64,000 nt of DNA from Candidatus Endomicrobium procryptotermitis (GCA_031279415.1 JAITIP010000018.1:202685-266684), one strand, 5' to 3'. Counted from the stretch's first letter, positions 31,531 to 41,365 are shown. Made by a program: numbers and translations. Notes: generated by a model not told the origin, from the sequence alone.

Positions 31531-31995
31531 ATGGCAGACATTTATTTGACAAGAGAAGGTAGAGAAAAACTGATAAAAGAGCTTGAAGAGCTTCAAAAAA
31601 GAAAACCGCTTATACAGGATGAAATTGCGCGTGCAAGAGAGCACGGAGATTTAAGGGAAAATGCCGAATATCATGCGGCTAAAGAAACGCTTACGAATCT
31701 TATGAGACGCATAGCCGAAATCGATTCAAAAATATCAAGGTCAAAAATAGTAGAAGACTTACACATTGATGCGGATAAAGTTTTTATAGGCGTTACGGTT
31801 ACCATACTAGACGAAGATGGAGACGAATACGAATATACTATAGTCGATCTTGAAGAAGCAAATCCGTCCGAAAACAAAATTTCAGTTCAGTCCCCGCTTG
31901 TGCAGGGTTTGCTCGGACACAAAGAAGGTGAAACCTGCAAGGTCGAACTGCCTGCAGGCAAAGCGAAATTCAAGATATTGAAGATTAGGAGATAG
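31531..31995 (+). CDS. greA: Transcription elongation factor GreA
   Basis: GreA rescues backtracked RNA polymerase by stimulating transcript cleavage. The 154-residue protein has the N-terminal coiled coil with the catalytic-tip acidic pattern in AREHGDLRENAEYHAAKE, and the C-terminal FKBP-like domain ending KFKILKIRR. The ribosome-binding site is agaggt. Confidence 0.97.
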   Translation: MADIYLTREGREKLIKELEELQKRKPLIQDEIARAREHGDLRENAEYHAAKETLTNLMRRIAEIDSKISRSKIVEDLHIDADKVFIGVTVTILDEDGDEYEYTIVDLEEANPSENKISVQSPLVQGLLGHKEGETCKVELPAGKAKFKILKIRR

Positions 31996-32002
31996 AGGAA
32001 AA

Positions 32003-33712
32003 ATGTATTTTTCTAAAATGCTTATACCCACTTTGAGAGAGGCTCCTTCGGATGCGGACACAGTGTCGGCAAAGCTTATGATAAGATCCGGAATGATACG
32101 CAAAGTGGCTTCTGGACTTTACGAATTTCTTCCTTTGGGTCTCAGGGTATTGAGGAAAGTCGAAAATATAATACGTGAAGAAATGAATGCGATTGACGGG
32201 CAGGAAGTGTTGCTGCCTCTCATATTTCCGAAAGAATTGTGGATTGAAACCGGAAGATGGAACGTTTACGGAAAAGAACTTTTTAGGTTAAAAGACAGAA
32301 AAGACGCTGAATTTTGTCTTTCTCCAACAGCGGAAGAATGCATAACGGATTTGATAAGAAAAGATATTAAATCCTATAAACAGCTTCCGATAATGCTCTA
32401 TCAGTTTGGCAGAAAGTTCAGAGATGAAATACGTCCGAGATTCGGGGTAATGCGTTCAAGAGAGTTCATAATGAAAGACGGATACTCTTTTCATACGGAT
32501 GAAGCGGATTTGGAGAAATATTATAAAAGAGCGTTTGAAGCCTATGCTAACATATGTGCCAGATGCGGTTTTAAATTCCGCGCGGTTGAAGCTGCTTCAG
32601 GAGCAATCGGAGGTTCTTTTTCGCATGAATTTATGGTTCTTGCACAAACCGGCGAAGAAGAAATAGTTTGGTGTACATGTGGTTACGGGGCGAATACGGA
32701 AAAAGCCGAATGTATGACCTGCGAAACAGATATTTCTGAAATGCTTGAAATGGAAGAAGTTTTAACTCCTAGCATAGGCTCGGTTGAAGAAGTGTCTAAA
32801 TTTTTAAATGTATCGCCGGACAAATTTATAAAAACGATGATATATTCCGCTGATGGCGAAGCCGTAATTATATTGATAAGAGGCGATTTTGAAGTGAATG
32901 AAGTTAAGCTTCAAACATTTTTATGCTGTACGGAACTGAATCTGGCAGACGAAGCAGCAATAAACAAAATTACCGGTGCTCCTTTGGGATTTGCAGGTCC
33001 TGTAAACTTAAAAGAAAAAGTAAAAATTATCGCCGATCTTTCCGTATTGAATATCGTAAATGCCGTAATCGGAGCCAATAAAAAAGATTACCATTTGAAA
33101 AATGTAAATATAAACAGGGATTTTAAATATGATGCGACTGCCGATTTAAGAAAAATAACCGAAGGAGCCGTCTGTCCGAGATGCAAAAAAAACAAAGTGT
33201 CTTTTTCGAGAGGCATTGAAATCGGACATATATTTAAGCTCGGAACAAAATATTCTAAGTCCATGAACGTCTCGTATTTAGATACAAACGGAAAAGAAAA
33301 TTTTATAGTTATGGGTTGTTACGGAATAGGGCTTACGAGGATTCTTGCGGCAACGATTGAACAATCGCATGACGATGATGGCATAATATGGCCTGACAAT
33401 ATGGCGCCTTTTGAAGTTATAATCATATCGGTTAATTATGATGATGAAAAGATAAAAGAAGTCGTTGAAAAGATTAATAATGAACTTTCGCTAAAAGGCA
33501 TTGACATTTTGATAGACGACAGAGACGAAAGAGCCGGAATTAAGTTTAAAGATGCGGACTTGATAGGCATACCTTATAGAATAACAATCGGCGAAAAAAA
33601 TCTTGCCATTGGAAAAGTTGAACTCAAGTCCAGAAGAGATGATAAAAATTCCATTAAATTGTTGACTCCACAAGAAGCTGTAAACGAAATTTTAAAAATA
33701 TACGGCAAATAG
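32003..33712 (+). CDS. proS: Prolyl-tRNA synthetase
   Basis: A 569-residue class II aminoacyl-tRNA synthetase of the bacterial type. Motif 2 is in FRDEIRPRFGVMRSREFIMK, and motif 3 in GCYGIGLTRILAATIEQ. The region from about 235 to 385 is a YbaK-type editing insertion that clears mischarged alanine. It carries the anticodon-binding domain at the C-terminus. It ends the rpsB-to-proS run. Confidence 0.97.
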   Translation: MYFSKMLIPTLREAPSDADTVSAKLMIRSGMIRKVASGLYEFLPLGLRVLRKVENIIREEMNAIDGQEVLLPLIFPKELWIETGRWNVYGKELFRLKDRKDAEFCLSPTAEECITDLIRKDIKSYKQLPIMLYQFGRKFRDEIRPRFGVMRSREFIMKDGYSFHTDEADLEKYYKRAFEAYANICARCGFKFRAVEAASGAIGGSFSHEFMVLAQTGEEEIVWCTCGYGANTEKAECMTCETDISEMLEMEEVLTPSIGSVEEVSKFLNVSPDKFIKTMIYSADGEAVIILIRGDFEVNEVKLQTFLCCTELNLADEAAINKITGAPLGFAGPVNLKEKVKIIADLSVLNIVNAVIGANKKDYHLKNVNINRDFKYDATADLRKITEGAVCPRCKKNKVSFSRGIEIGHIFKLGTKYSKSMNVSYLDTNGKENFIVMGCYGIGLTRILAATIEQSHDDDGIIWPDNMAPFEVIIISVNYDDEKIKEVVEKINNELSLKGIDILIDDRDERAGIKFKDADLIGIPYRITIGEKNLAIGKVELKSRRDDKNSIKLLTPQEAVNEILKIYGK

Positions 33713-33815
33713 GAATAAATTCTTATACCGGAGTTGTAGGTTTATTTGTTTGAAGAAAAGCCTGTGGCATATAAAAGAATATGCATTATGTTTTTTAAGT
33801 ATAAAGGGAGATCAG

Positions 33816-35234
33816 ATGAAAGATTTTTTTAAACTGAAAGAAAATAATACTACCATAACAACTGAAATTCTTGCGGGTCTTACTACGTTTTTTACAATGG
33901 CATATATCATTTTTGTAAATCCGTCTATTCTTTCGATAAATCAGGGAATGTCTTGGAATGGCGTATTTGTTGCGACCATCCTTGCTGCCGCTTTCGGAAC
34001 GTTGCTTGTCGCTTTATATGCTAATGTGCCTTTTGGTCTTGCACCGGGAATGGGGTTAAACGCTTTTTTTACGTATACTTTGTGCAAACAAATAGGTTTT
34101 TCATGGCAGGAAGCTTTAGCGATAGTTTTCATATGCGGGTTGCTTATAGTTATCATAACAGTAACGAAACTCAGAAAAACAATCGTCTATGCCATACCAG
34201 ATTTTTTAAAAGATTCCATAAGCTGCGGTATAGGAATGTTTATAGCGTATATAGGTTTAAAAAACGCGTCTTTTCTTACTTTTCTTTTTGATTCCGGAAG
34301 TTATAGTGTGCTTGCAAATGGCAGCGTTATTTCAAACAGTTCCGCCACACCTGCTTTGGCAATTTTTAATAATCCGCATGCAGTGCTCGGACTTATAGGA
34401 CTCATAATTATGATGATACTTGTAGTAAAACGCGTAAAAGGAGCGATTTTTATAGGTATTATTTTGACGACGCTTGCGGGCATACCTTTGGGAATAGTGA
34501 ATATTTCCGAAGTAAAATTATTTGATTTAAAAGCAATATCGTCTTTAAATAAAGTTGCTTTTGCGGCATTTAGCAGCTCAGGATTTCCTTCTCTTTTCTC
34601 GGATTTAAATAAAATAATTCTTACTGTTATCGCATCTTTGGCTTTATTTTTATCAATAACTTTTGATGCCATAGGCACTTTTATAGGAACTGGAAAAATA
34701 AGTGGAATCTTCAGCGATTCAGACGAAAAATCGGTTGTGGAAAAAAAAGGTTTTAGCACGAAATTTGAAAAAGCTTTATTTGCCGATGGCATAGCAAGTG
34801 CAGTTTGCGGGCTGTTTGGCACGAGCAGTGTTACAAGCTATGTCGAAAGCGCTTCGGGAATATCAATAGGCGGCAGAACAGGGTTGACGGGCGTTGTTAT
34901 TGCTGTTTTGTTTTTGTTATGTCTTCCTTTTTCTGGACTTTTCAGCCTAGTTCCCCAGCAGGCTACTGCGCCGGCACTTATTATGGTGGGAATTATTATG
35001 ATGTCATCATTAACAAAGATAAACTGGAAAGATTATGAAGAATCCATTCCGGCGTTTTTAACCATAGCGATTATGTCATTTGCGTTTAACATAAGTTATG
35101 GAATCGCCGCAGGCTTTATATTTTACTGCATAATAAAAGCCGTAAAAGGCAAAATAAAAGAAATACATCCGATACTTGCATGCGTTGCTTTACTATTTTT
35201 GATTAATTTTGTGATAGCAGCGTTCAGAAAATAA
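33816..35234 (+). CDS. Purine permease, AzgA-like (NCS2 superfamily)
   Basis: A 472-residue polytopic membrane protein. Family markers are TTEILAGLTTFFTMAYIIFV, the substrate-helix segment FGLAPGMGLNAFF, then TFDAIGTFIGTG and SVTSYVESASGISIGGRTGL. These match the AzgA-type adenine/guanine/hypoxanthine transporters. The ATG at 33816 is preferred because agggaga lies upstream; an in-frame TTG at 33750 would add 22 poorly hydrophobic residues. Salvage of host or environmental purines is the likely role. Confidence 0.88.
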   Translation: MKDFFKLKENNTTITTEILAGLTTFFTMAYIIFVNPSILSINQGMSWNGVFVATILAAAFGTLLVALYANVPFGLAPGMGLNAFFTYTLCKQIGFSWQEALAIVFICGLLIVIITVTKLRKTIVYAIPDFLKDSISCGIGMFIAYIGLKNASFLTFLFDSGSYSVLANGSVISNSSATPALAIFNNPHAVLGLIGLIIMMILVVKRVKGAIFIGIILTTLAGIPLGIVNISEVKLFDLKAISSLNKVAFAAFSSSGFPSLFSDLNKIILTVIASLALFLSITFDAIGTFIGTGKISGIFSDSDEKSVVEKKGFSTKFEKALFADGIASAVCGLFGTSSVTSYVESASGISIGGRTGLTGVVIAVLFLLCLPFSGLFSLVPQQATAPALIMVGIIMMSSLTKINWKDYEESIPAFLTIAIMSFAFNISYGIAAGFIFYCIIKAVKGKIKEIHPILACVALLFLINFVIAAFRK

Positions 35235-35255
35235 CCTTGTCAAATATATAAAATA

Positions 35256-36593
35256 ATGTCAGAAATCAATGCAAAAAAATATGATATTGCAGTTATAGGT
35301 TGCGGTCCCGGAGGTTTTACGGCTGCCGTGAGGGCAGCTCAGCTTGGTGCAAAAGTTGTCATAATCGAGAACTCTGAAATTGGCGGTACGTGTCTAAACT
35401 GCGGCTGCATTCCAACCAAATTTTTCTGGCAGGCTCTTAAAACAAAACAAAAAATACAAAAATCTTACGAATATGGTTTCAAAATAAATATGGAACCTTT
35501 TTCTTTTGCGGACATTGCTACAAAAAAAGATAAAAATATAGCAAATCTTCGCAAAGGTATGGAGCTGATTTTGTCATCTTACGGCATAACCCTCCTCAAA
35601 GGCAGAGCTTCTTTTAAAACCGATAATACTGTGCTTTCTGGAGAGAATGAAATTTATGCAGATAAAATCATAATCGCTTCGGGAACAAAGCCGTCTTCAA
35701 TAAAAGCTCTTGATTTTGATGGTGGCAAGATAATCGATTCAACGCATGCTTTAAATCTTAAAGAGATACCTCAGACGCTTCTTGTGATAGGTGGCGGAGC
35801 TATAGGTGTTGAACTGTCAACTATATTTGCGGGTTTTGGCAGTAAGGTAACGATTGCGGAATATCGCGATAGGCTGATTCCCGGAGAAGATGCCGAACTT
35901 TCTGAAGAAATAAAGAAAAGTATGCAAAGACAGGGCATTGAAGTGTTGACGGAATGCAAAAATGCAGCTGATATGGCGGTCAGCTTTGAAAAAGTTTTGG
36001 CCGTTACTGGAAGAACTCCCTGCGGTGAACTTAATATTAAGGACATTTCGATAAATACCGATGAGAAAGGTTTTATAAAAACCGATGAATACTGCCGTAC
36101 AAATATTGAAAATATTTATGCCGTCGGCGATATAACCGGAAAAAATCTGCTTGCTTATACCGCACAAAACGAAGGAGCGGTTGCGGCGGAAAACGCGGTT
36201 AAAGGAAATAGTATAAAAATCTGCGATTCTATTATTGTTCAGGCTGTTTTTTCAATACCGCAGTGCGCATCAGTAAAAGTTACGGATTTTGAGGATTACA
36301 AAGACATTGTCTATGGCAAATTTCCGTTTACGGCAAGCGCTCGTGCTTTTATCGAGGGAGAGAGAGTCGGATTTATAAAATGCGCTGTAGAAAAAAATAC
36401 TAAAAAACTTTTGGGCTTTTGGATTGTCGGAGTACATGCGGAAGAAATTATCAATACTGCCGCTGTGGTATTAAAAAGTAAAATGAATCGTATGTACAGG
36501 GAAAGCTTGTTTCACCCTTCTTTAAGTGAAGGGCTGCTGAACGCTTATGAAGACGCCTTAGGCAAATGTACGGAAATTATAAAAAGGAAATAA
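35256..36593 (+). CDS. lpdA: Dihydrolipoamide dehydrogenase
   Basis: A 445-residue FAD disulfide oxidoreductase that reoxidises lipoyl groups. The FAD site is GCGPGGFTAAVRAAQ, the redox cysteines lie in GGTCLNCGCIPTK (with an extra Cys between them), the NAD site is VIGGGAIGVELS, and the C-terminal His-Glu pair is in HPSLSEGL. It is slightly shorter than most. Its place before gcvT suggests service as the L-protein of the glycine cleavage system. No Shine-Dalgarno site precedes the ATG. Confidence 0.9.
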   Translation: MSEINAKKYDIAVIGCGPGGFTAAVRAAQLGAKVVIIENSEIGGTCLNCGCIPTKFFWQALKTKQKIQKSYEYGFKINMEPFSFADIATKKDKNIANLRKGMELILSSYGITLLKGRASFKTDNTVLSGENEIYADKIIIASGTKPSSIKALDFDGGKIIDSTHALNLKEIPQTLLVIGGGAIGVELSTIFAGFGSKVTIAEYRDRLIPGEDAELSEEIKKSMQRQGIEVLTECKNAADMAVSFEKVLAVTGRTPCGELNIKDISINTDEKGFIKTDEYCRTNIENIYAVGDITGKNLLAYTAQNEGAVAAENAVKGNSIKICDSIIVQAVFSIPQCASVKVTDFEDYKDIVYGKFPFTASARAFIEGERVGFIKCAVEKNTKKLLGFWIVGVHAEEIINTAAVVLKSKMNRMYRESLFHPSLSEGLLNAYEDALGKCTEIIKRK

Positions 36594-36594
36594 A

Positions 36595-37659
36595 ATGAAA
36601 AGAACTTATTTGTATGAAAGCCACATAAAACTCGGCGCAAAGATGACTGAGTTCAGCGGCTGGGAAATGTCACTGCAATATTCGTCGATAATCGAAGAAC
36701 ATAATGCCGTCAGAAACAATTGTGGAATTTTCGATACTTCGCATATGGGAACTTTTATAATTTCAGGAAAAGACAGTGGAGATTTTTTAAACAGAGTTAC
36801 GGTTTCTGATATGAAAAACCTTCCCTGCGGGAAAGCCAAATATTCGATGATTTTAAATGAAGATGGAGGCATTAAAGACGATATCGTAATTTATAAATTC
36901 GAAAACGAATACATGGTGGTTGTCAATGCCGGAAATGCGGAGAAAGATTTTCAGTGGCTTGATAATTTGAAATCAGGCGATACCGAACTTAAAAATATAA
37001 GCGCGGAAATATGTCTTTTGGCTTTACAGGGACAGCAATCCGCATCAATAATGCGTACTTTATCTGAAACAGACACGGATAGTTTAAAATATTTTATGTG
37101 TTCGCCTCTAAAATTAAAAAATATTAACGCTTCGTTTTGCGCAATCGCTAGAACAGGATATACGGGAGAAGACGGTTTTGAAATTTTTATTTCGAAAGAG
37201 CAGTCGAAAATGTTGTGGGACGAATTAATTAAGCTTGGAGTAAAGCCCTGCGGACTTGGCAGCCGCGATACTTTAAGATTGGAATCCTGCATGCCTTTGC
37301 ATGGACATGAAATAGATGAAAACATAAACCCCATTGACGCGGGTTTTGAAAAAATTATATACTGGAAAAACAATTTTATAGGAAAGGATAAACTTTTGGT
37401 GATAAAAGACAAGCCTTCAAAAAAATCCGTTGCTTTTGAATGCGACGGAGGAATAGCAAGGAATGGAAATAAAGTTTTTTATGTCGGCGAAGAAGTGGGA
37501 TATGTTACAAGCGGAACTTTTTCTCCTACGCTGAAAAAAGCGATAGGGTTGGCATTTGTCGATATTAATATCGGTAGCTGCGAAATAGAAATAGAAATCC
37601 GCAATAATAAGAGGAAAGCGTATATCGTAAATAAACCTTTTTATAGAAGGATAAAATGA
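36595..37659 (+). CDS. gcvT: Glycine cleavage system T protein (aminomethyltransferase)
   Basis: GcvT transfers the methylene group from the lipoyl-bound intermediate to tetrahydrofolate. The 354-residue protein has EHNAVRNNCGIFDTSHMG, YSMILNEDGGIKDDIVIY with the key Asp, ARTGYTGEDGFEIF and GLGSRDTLRLES. It follows lpdA by 1 bp, but gcvH and gcvP are not in the window. Its stop overlaps the secretin-like gene by 4 bp, joining two unrelated functions. Confidence 0.94.
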   Translation: MKRTYLYESHIKLGAKMTEFSGWEMSLQYSSIIEEHNAVRNNCGIFDTSHMGTFIISGKDSGDFLNRVTVSDMKNLPCGKAKYSMILNEDGGIKDDIVIYKFENEYMVVVNAGNAEKDFQWLDNLKSGDTELKNISAEICLLALQGQQSASIMRTLSETDTDSLKYFMCSPLKLKNINASFCAIARTGYTGEDGFEIFISKEQSKMLWDELIKLGVKPCGLGSRDTLRLESCMPLHGHEIDENINPIDAGFEKIIYWKNNFIGKDKLLVIKDKPSKKSVAFECDGGIARNGNKVFYVGEEVGYVTSGTFSPTLKKAIGLAFVDINIGSCEIEIEIRNNKRKAYIVNKPFYRRIK

Positions 37660-38375
37660 AAAAATTAATTCCGGTTATTAGCGTATTATTTTTTATAAGT
37701 TTTGTTTACGGTCAAAAATTATCGACTTTGGAAAAGATGGTTGAAATCTCTATTGAGATAACCGAAATAAACGAAAACAAATCCGTGGAATTAGGAATTA
37801 AATGGCCTAGCGAAGCTTCCGCTGGAGAAACAGTAATACCGTCGATTATCGAATCAGGTGAATGGGCAAGAGTTACAAAATATGCCGCGACTTTAAAAGC
37901 CTTGGAAACGGCGGGCGCGGCGGAGGTGTTGTCAAAGCCGAAGATTGTAACAAAATCATCGACTACGGCAAGATTTATGGTCGGAGGCGAGTTTCCGATA
38001 GTTGCTACTGAAATAGGCACAAGTAAAATAGAGTGGAAAGAATACGGCATTATAATGGATATTACTCCGATTGTATTAAGCGACAGCAGAATAGATATAA
38101 AATTAAAAACTGAACTTTCGCGTCTTGATTATAATGTGCCAGTCAGCGGATACCCATCTATAGCTAAAAGAGAGGCTGCTTCGCATCTTCAATTAAAAGA
38201 CGGCGAAACTATGGTTTTGGCGGGACTTATAGAAACTACAAAAGGAACTACAAAAGAAGGCATACCTATTTTAAGCGATATTCCGATTCTCGGCGCTCTT
38301 TTCAGCGTGCAGAAAAACAATAAAACTAAAATGAATGTTTTAATTTTTGTCACTACCAAAATACTTGAACAGTAA
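37656..38375 (+). CDS. Secretin-core protein (GspD/PilQ/RcpA family)
   Basis: A 239-residue exported protein with a signal peptide (about residues 1-19). It begins with the domain boundary typical of secretins (VEISIEITEINENKSVELG). The secretin core follows: VLSKPKIVTKSSTTARFMVG, LQLKDGETMVLAGL and IPILSDIPILGALFS. The long N-terminal N0/N1 domains of pilus and type II secretins are missing, so this is a minimal secretin. It is tightly linked to three Tad-like genes downstream. An outer-membrane ring is predicted but untested. Confidence 0.78.
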   Translation: MKKLIPVISVLFFISFVYGQKLSTLEKMVEISIEITEINENKSVELGIKWPSEASAGETVIPSIIESGEWARVTKYAATLKALETAGAAEVLSKPKIVTKSSTTARFMVGGEFPIVATEIGTSKIEWKEYGIIMDITPIVLSDSRIDIKLKTELSRLDYNVPVSGYPSIAKREAASHLQLKDGETMVLAGLIETTKGTTKEGIPILSDIPILGALFSVQKNNKTKMNVLIFVTTKILEQ

Positions 38376-38377
38376 AA

Positions 38378-38614
38378 ATGGAATCTAAAATTTTAAACTC
38401 TAAAGGACAGACATTTGTAGAATTTCTGCTTGTTTTTATCGTTTTGTTTACAGCGTCAAGCGGAGTTTTTACGATGTATAAAAAAGTCTGGAAGACACGA
38501 TATGAGAAAACGGGCGTTTATTCGGGAACGCTTGCCACATCGGCAAAAATTTCCGGCGCGGGAGACGTTGATTTGCCTTTGATTGGAAAGATAAAAACGG
38601 ATTATGTGAAATGA
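38378..38614 (+). CDS. Small TadE-like/pilin-like protein
   Basis: A 78-residue protein with one N-terminal hydrophobic helix that begins after a prepilin-like junction: NSKGQTFVEFLLVFIVLF, with Gly before Gln and Glu at +5 of the mature protein, as in type IV and Tad pilins. The remainder is short and polar with no Cys. It is 2 bp after the secretin-like gene and 4 bp into the next. It could be a major or minor pseudopilin. Confidence 0.6.
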   Translation: MESKILNSKGQTFVEFLLVFIVLFTASSGVFTMYKKVWKTRYEKTGVYSGTLATSAKISGAGDVDLPLIGKIKTDYVK

Positions 38615-39249
38615 GAAAAAACAGTTCCGGACAATCGCTTGTCGAAGCATTATTCACAGTAGTCTTTACGACTGTAATAATGTTTTCTTTTTTACAGGTA
38701 TGCATAATAGTCGTTGACGATATGTCCGCAAATGAAGCGGCCTTTACTGCCATGCGTTCTGCCGCAGTTACAAAATCTTCTAAAAGAGAAGAAGAAGCCT
38801 ATGAAAGAGTCAGGAACTATTTGTTTTTATTTTATCCGCTGTCAAATATTAAAAGTATTTTTACTCCCAGCAATCTTGTCTATTCTGATAAAAACACCGT
38901 GCGAAATTACTTTGGAAGAAATAGAGATTCGGAAAATTCTGATGAAGACTATGAAACTACTGAAGGATATAATGAAGAAGACAAGAGTGTTACTTTGGAG
39001 AGAAACGATAGAAACAGACCTGCATACAATGATTTTTCGGGAATGGTTATCGACGCTTACACTGTAAAATTTTATTATTTTACCAGAGTTATGTTCGGCT
39101 CTTTAGTTGCAAAGCTTAACTCGAAAAAGGATATAATTTTCGGCGGTGCAAGAAGATATCAGTCTTCTAGAAATAGAATGGTTACTTCTCCTGATGAAGA
39201 GTTTTATTACAAGGCATATCCAGAGGCAAAGGAATTCTATGAAAAATAA
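38611..39249 (+). CDS. TadE-like protein
   Basis: A 212-residue protein with an N-terminal pilin-like segment SSGQSLVEALFTVVFT (Glu at +5) and one membrane helix, then a long extracytoplasmic region. A very acidic stretch near residues 105-130 (DSENSDEDYETTE) is notable. The overall shape matches TadE-type minor pseudopilins. It overlaps the previous gene by 4 bp and the next by 11 bp. Confidence 0.65.
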   Translation: MRKNSSGQSLVEALFTVVFTTVIMFSFLQVCIIVVDDMSANEAAFTAMRSAAVTKSSKREEEAYERVRNYLFLFYPLSNIKSIFTPSNLVYSDKNTVRNYFGRNRDSENSDEDYETTEGYNEEDKSVTLERNDRNRPAYNDFSGMVIDAYTVKFYYFTRVMFGSLVAKLNSKKDIIFGGARRYQSSRNRMVTSPDEEFYYKAYPEAKEFYEK

Positions 39250-40444
39250 TAGAGGCCAGACATTATATTATTTCCTTATCTTTACGATGATCCTTGTAAT
39301 AAGCTGGGCAATGATGCTCAATATAGCAAAGCTCATCAGAGACAGGATGATAATGCAGAATATGGCGGACAATATCGCTCTTTCAATTTCCACGCATAAA
39401 GCCAGAACAATGAATTTTGTCGCTTCATGTAATTATCTTATAGGTACGCTCCTATCTCTTGGAAATCTTCCGTCGCTCGTTCAGCTGCCTTCATACAATA
39501 CAAGTTCCGTAGGAGCTTTTGTATTTGGAGACTATAAAAAAAATACTTTCCATAAAGCGTTGGATGATGACGTTGCTAAAATGAAAAAAGTTGTAGAATT
39601 TTTGCAGGCTGCGCAGGAAGAAGCTATGCAGCTACACGCATTGTATCAAGTTAAAACAGTAGGAAGTGCGGTTGCTGACGGATATGCTTTGACAATTTCT
39701 CCTATGCAAATGCCTACGAAAGCCGCTTCTGAAAAGTATTTTGGACTTAAACGCAATATGAAAGGTATCACCTATATTAAAACTATAAATACACAATTTT
39801 CAAACTATCCTCACTTTGTATATAATCCATTTCCCGGATACGAGCTTTTGGAACTAATAAAAGATGAACTCGGCGATAGTGAGGCTACTATAGTTAAACC
39901 TATTTTGGAAATCATACTTGAAATATGCGGCGGGTTTCAAGATATGAAAGTTCATTCAAAATCTGATTATTCATGGTATATTACAGACAGAGACAATATA
40001 CATAAGCAAAAAATAAAAGTGTCTTTAACGAAACTTTTCCCTAAAAGAAATGACACCCCCTTATTTGCAGGACTTCTGGGCATTGAATATCCAGTGATAA
40101 CAGTTTTTTCTGCTGCGGCTATTTATAATACAAAAGGTACGATGTTTCCAAGTCAGGAAAGTGAATTCACAGGTTTCCCAAGCAATGAGTTACAATTTTT
40201 ACTTGTGCCGATTTATGGATATTTAATGATTGAAATGGCAGCTAAATGTATTAAAATAAATAAGCTCTTTGGAGGCATAGTGGGAATACATTTAGCTGCG
40301 ACATTTTCAGCCCGTTACATACAAGGAATGATAGGCGAGGGTAATTCCCCGATAAAAAATTATGAAAAAGCCAAAGGCGGCGGATGGAATGCTCATCTAG
40401 TTCCCTATAAAGATAAAGAAGACAGAAGCGATGATGTCGATTGA
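39239..40444 (+). CDS. TadG-like (Flp pilus assembly TadE/G-like) protein
   Basis: A 401-residue protein whose N-terminus (NNRGQTLYYFLIFTMILV) resembles TadG-type Flp assembly proteins. It keeps the Gly-Gln junction but has Tyr where pilins have Glu at +5. A TadG-like segment ADNIALSISTHKARTMNFVA follows, then a large extracytoplasmic domain without a recognised fold. The ATG at 39239 (after aaagga) is preferred over an earlier in-frame start at 39146. It ends the secretin/Tad-like cluster. Confidence 0.65.
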   Translation: MKNNRGQTLYYFLIFTMILVISWAMMLNIAKLIRDRMIMQNMADNIALSISTHKARTMNFVASCNYLIGTLLSLGNLPSLVQLPSYNTSSVGAFVFGDYKKNTFHKALDDDVAKMKKVVEFLQAAQEEAMQLHALYQVKTVGSAVADGYALTISPMQMPTKAASEKYFGLKRNMKGITYIKTINTQFSNYPHFVYNPFPGYELLELIKDELGDSEATIVKPILEIILEICGGFQDMKVHSKSDYSWYITDRDNIHKQKIKVSLTKLFPKRNDTPLFAGLLGIEYPVITVFSAAAIYNTKGTMFPSQESEFTGFPSNELQFLLVPIYGYLMIEMAAKCIKINKLFGGIVGIHLAATFSARYIQGMIGEGNSPIKNYEKAKGGGWNAHLVPYKDKEDRSDDVD

Positions 40445-40448
40445 TAAA

Positions 40449-40457
40449 TGCTATAAT
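40449..40457 (+). promoter_or_regulatory. Extended -10 promoter of rfbA
   Basis: TGcTATAAT at 40449-40457 is a perfect extended -10 motif, 5 bp after the TadG-like stop and about 32 bp before the rfbA ATG. No good -35 is seen, which is acceptable for extended -10 promoters. Confidence 0.5.
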
Positions 40458-40489
40458 ATTTCCAAAATAAAAAGGGATAAAATAATTCA

Positions 40490-41365
40490 ATGAAAAAAAC
40501 TAAAGGTATAGTTTTGGCTGGCGGCAGGGCGACAAGATTGTATCCGGTTACGAGCGTCATCAGTAAACAGCTTTTACCAGTTTATAATAAGCCGATGATT
40601 TATTATCCTTTATCGGTATTAATGCTTGCGGGAATACGGGACATTTTGATTATTTCAAATAAGGAAACGCTTCCGCTGATAGAGAAGTTATTCGGCACTG
40701 GAAATAAGTTTGGATTAAACATAAATTACGGACTTCAAAAACAGCCGCGCGGAATAGCCGAAGCTTTAATTATCGGTGAAAAATTTATCGGAAGCGATGA
40801 TGTCGCGTTGATTTTGGGTGACAATATTTTTTATGGGCATGGATTTCCAAAAACTCTTGTCAAAGCCGCTTCTAAAGAAGAAGGAGCGACGGTTTTTGCC
40901 TATTATGTGAGAGATCCTGGAAGGTATGGAATAGTGGAATTGGACAAAAATAAAACCCCGGTTTCTATAACTGAAAAACCGGAAAGCCCCAAATCGAATT
41001 GGGCTGTAACAGGGTTATATTTTTATGATAATGATGTAATAGAAATCGCAAAAAATATAAAACCTTCAAAACGCGGGGAATTTGAAATTACTGATATTAA
41101 TGAACATTATTTAAAAACCGGCAAATTAAGCGTTGAATTATTGGGAAGAGGTTATGCATGGCTTGATGCAGGAACATATGATTCTCTTCTGGATGCCTCT
41201 CTTTTTATCAAAACAATAGAGGAGAGACAAAATTCCATGATATCATGTCTTGAGGAAATAGCCTACAGAAAGAAATATATTACAGCTGAACAGTTGTTAA
41301 AACTTACACAAGGTCTGCCAAAAGATTATGCGCAATATTTAGACAGATTAATAAGGGAAGAATAG
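40490..41365 (+). CDS. rfbA: Glucose-1-phosphate thymidylyltransferase
   Basis: RfbA makes dTDP-glucose, the first step toward dTDP-rhamnose and related surface sugars. The 291-residue protein has the nucleotidyltransferase opening [16 protein letters not shown] (families usually read GGSGTRL), [26 protein letters not shown] and [15 protein letters not shown]. No rfbB, rfbC or rfbD is adjacent, so the rest of the pathway must lie elsewhere. It is transcribed separately from its neighbours by the promoter at 40449-40457. Confidence 0.94.
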   Translation: MKKTKGIVLAGGRATRLYPVTSVISKQLLPVYNKPMIYYPLSVLMLAGIRDILIISNKETLPLIEKLFGTGNKFGLNINYGLQKQPRGIAEALIIGEKFIGSDDVALILGDNIFYGHGFPKTLVKAASKEEGATVFAYYVRDPGRYGIVELDKNKTPVSITEKPESPKSNWAVTGLYFYDNDVIEIAKNIKPSKRGEFEITDINEHYLKTGKLSVELLGRGYAWLDAGTYDSLLDASLFIKTIEERQNSMISCLEEIAYRKKYITAEQLLKLTQGLPKDYAQYLDRLIREE

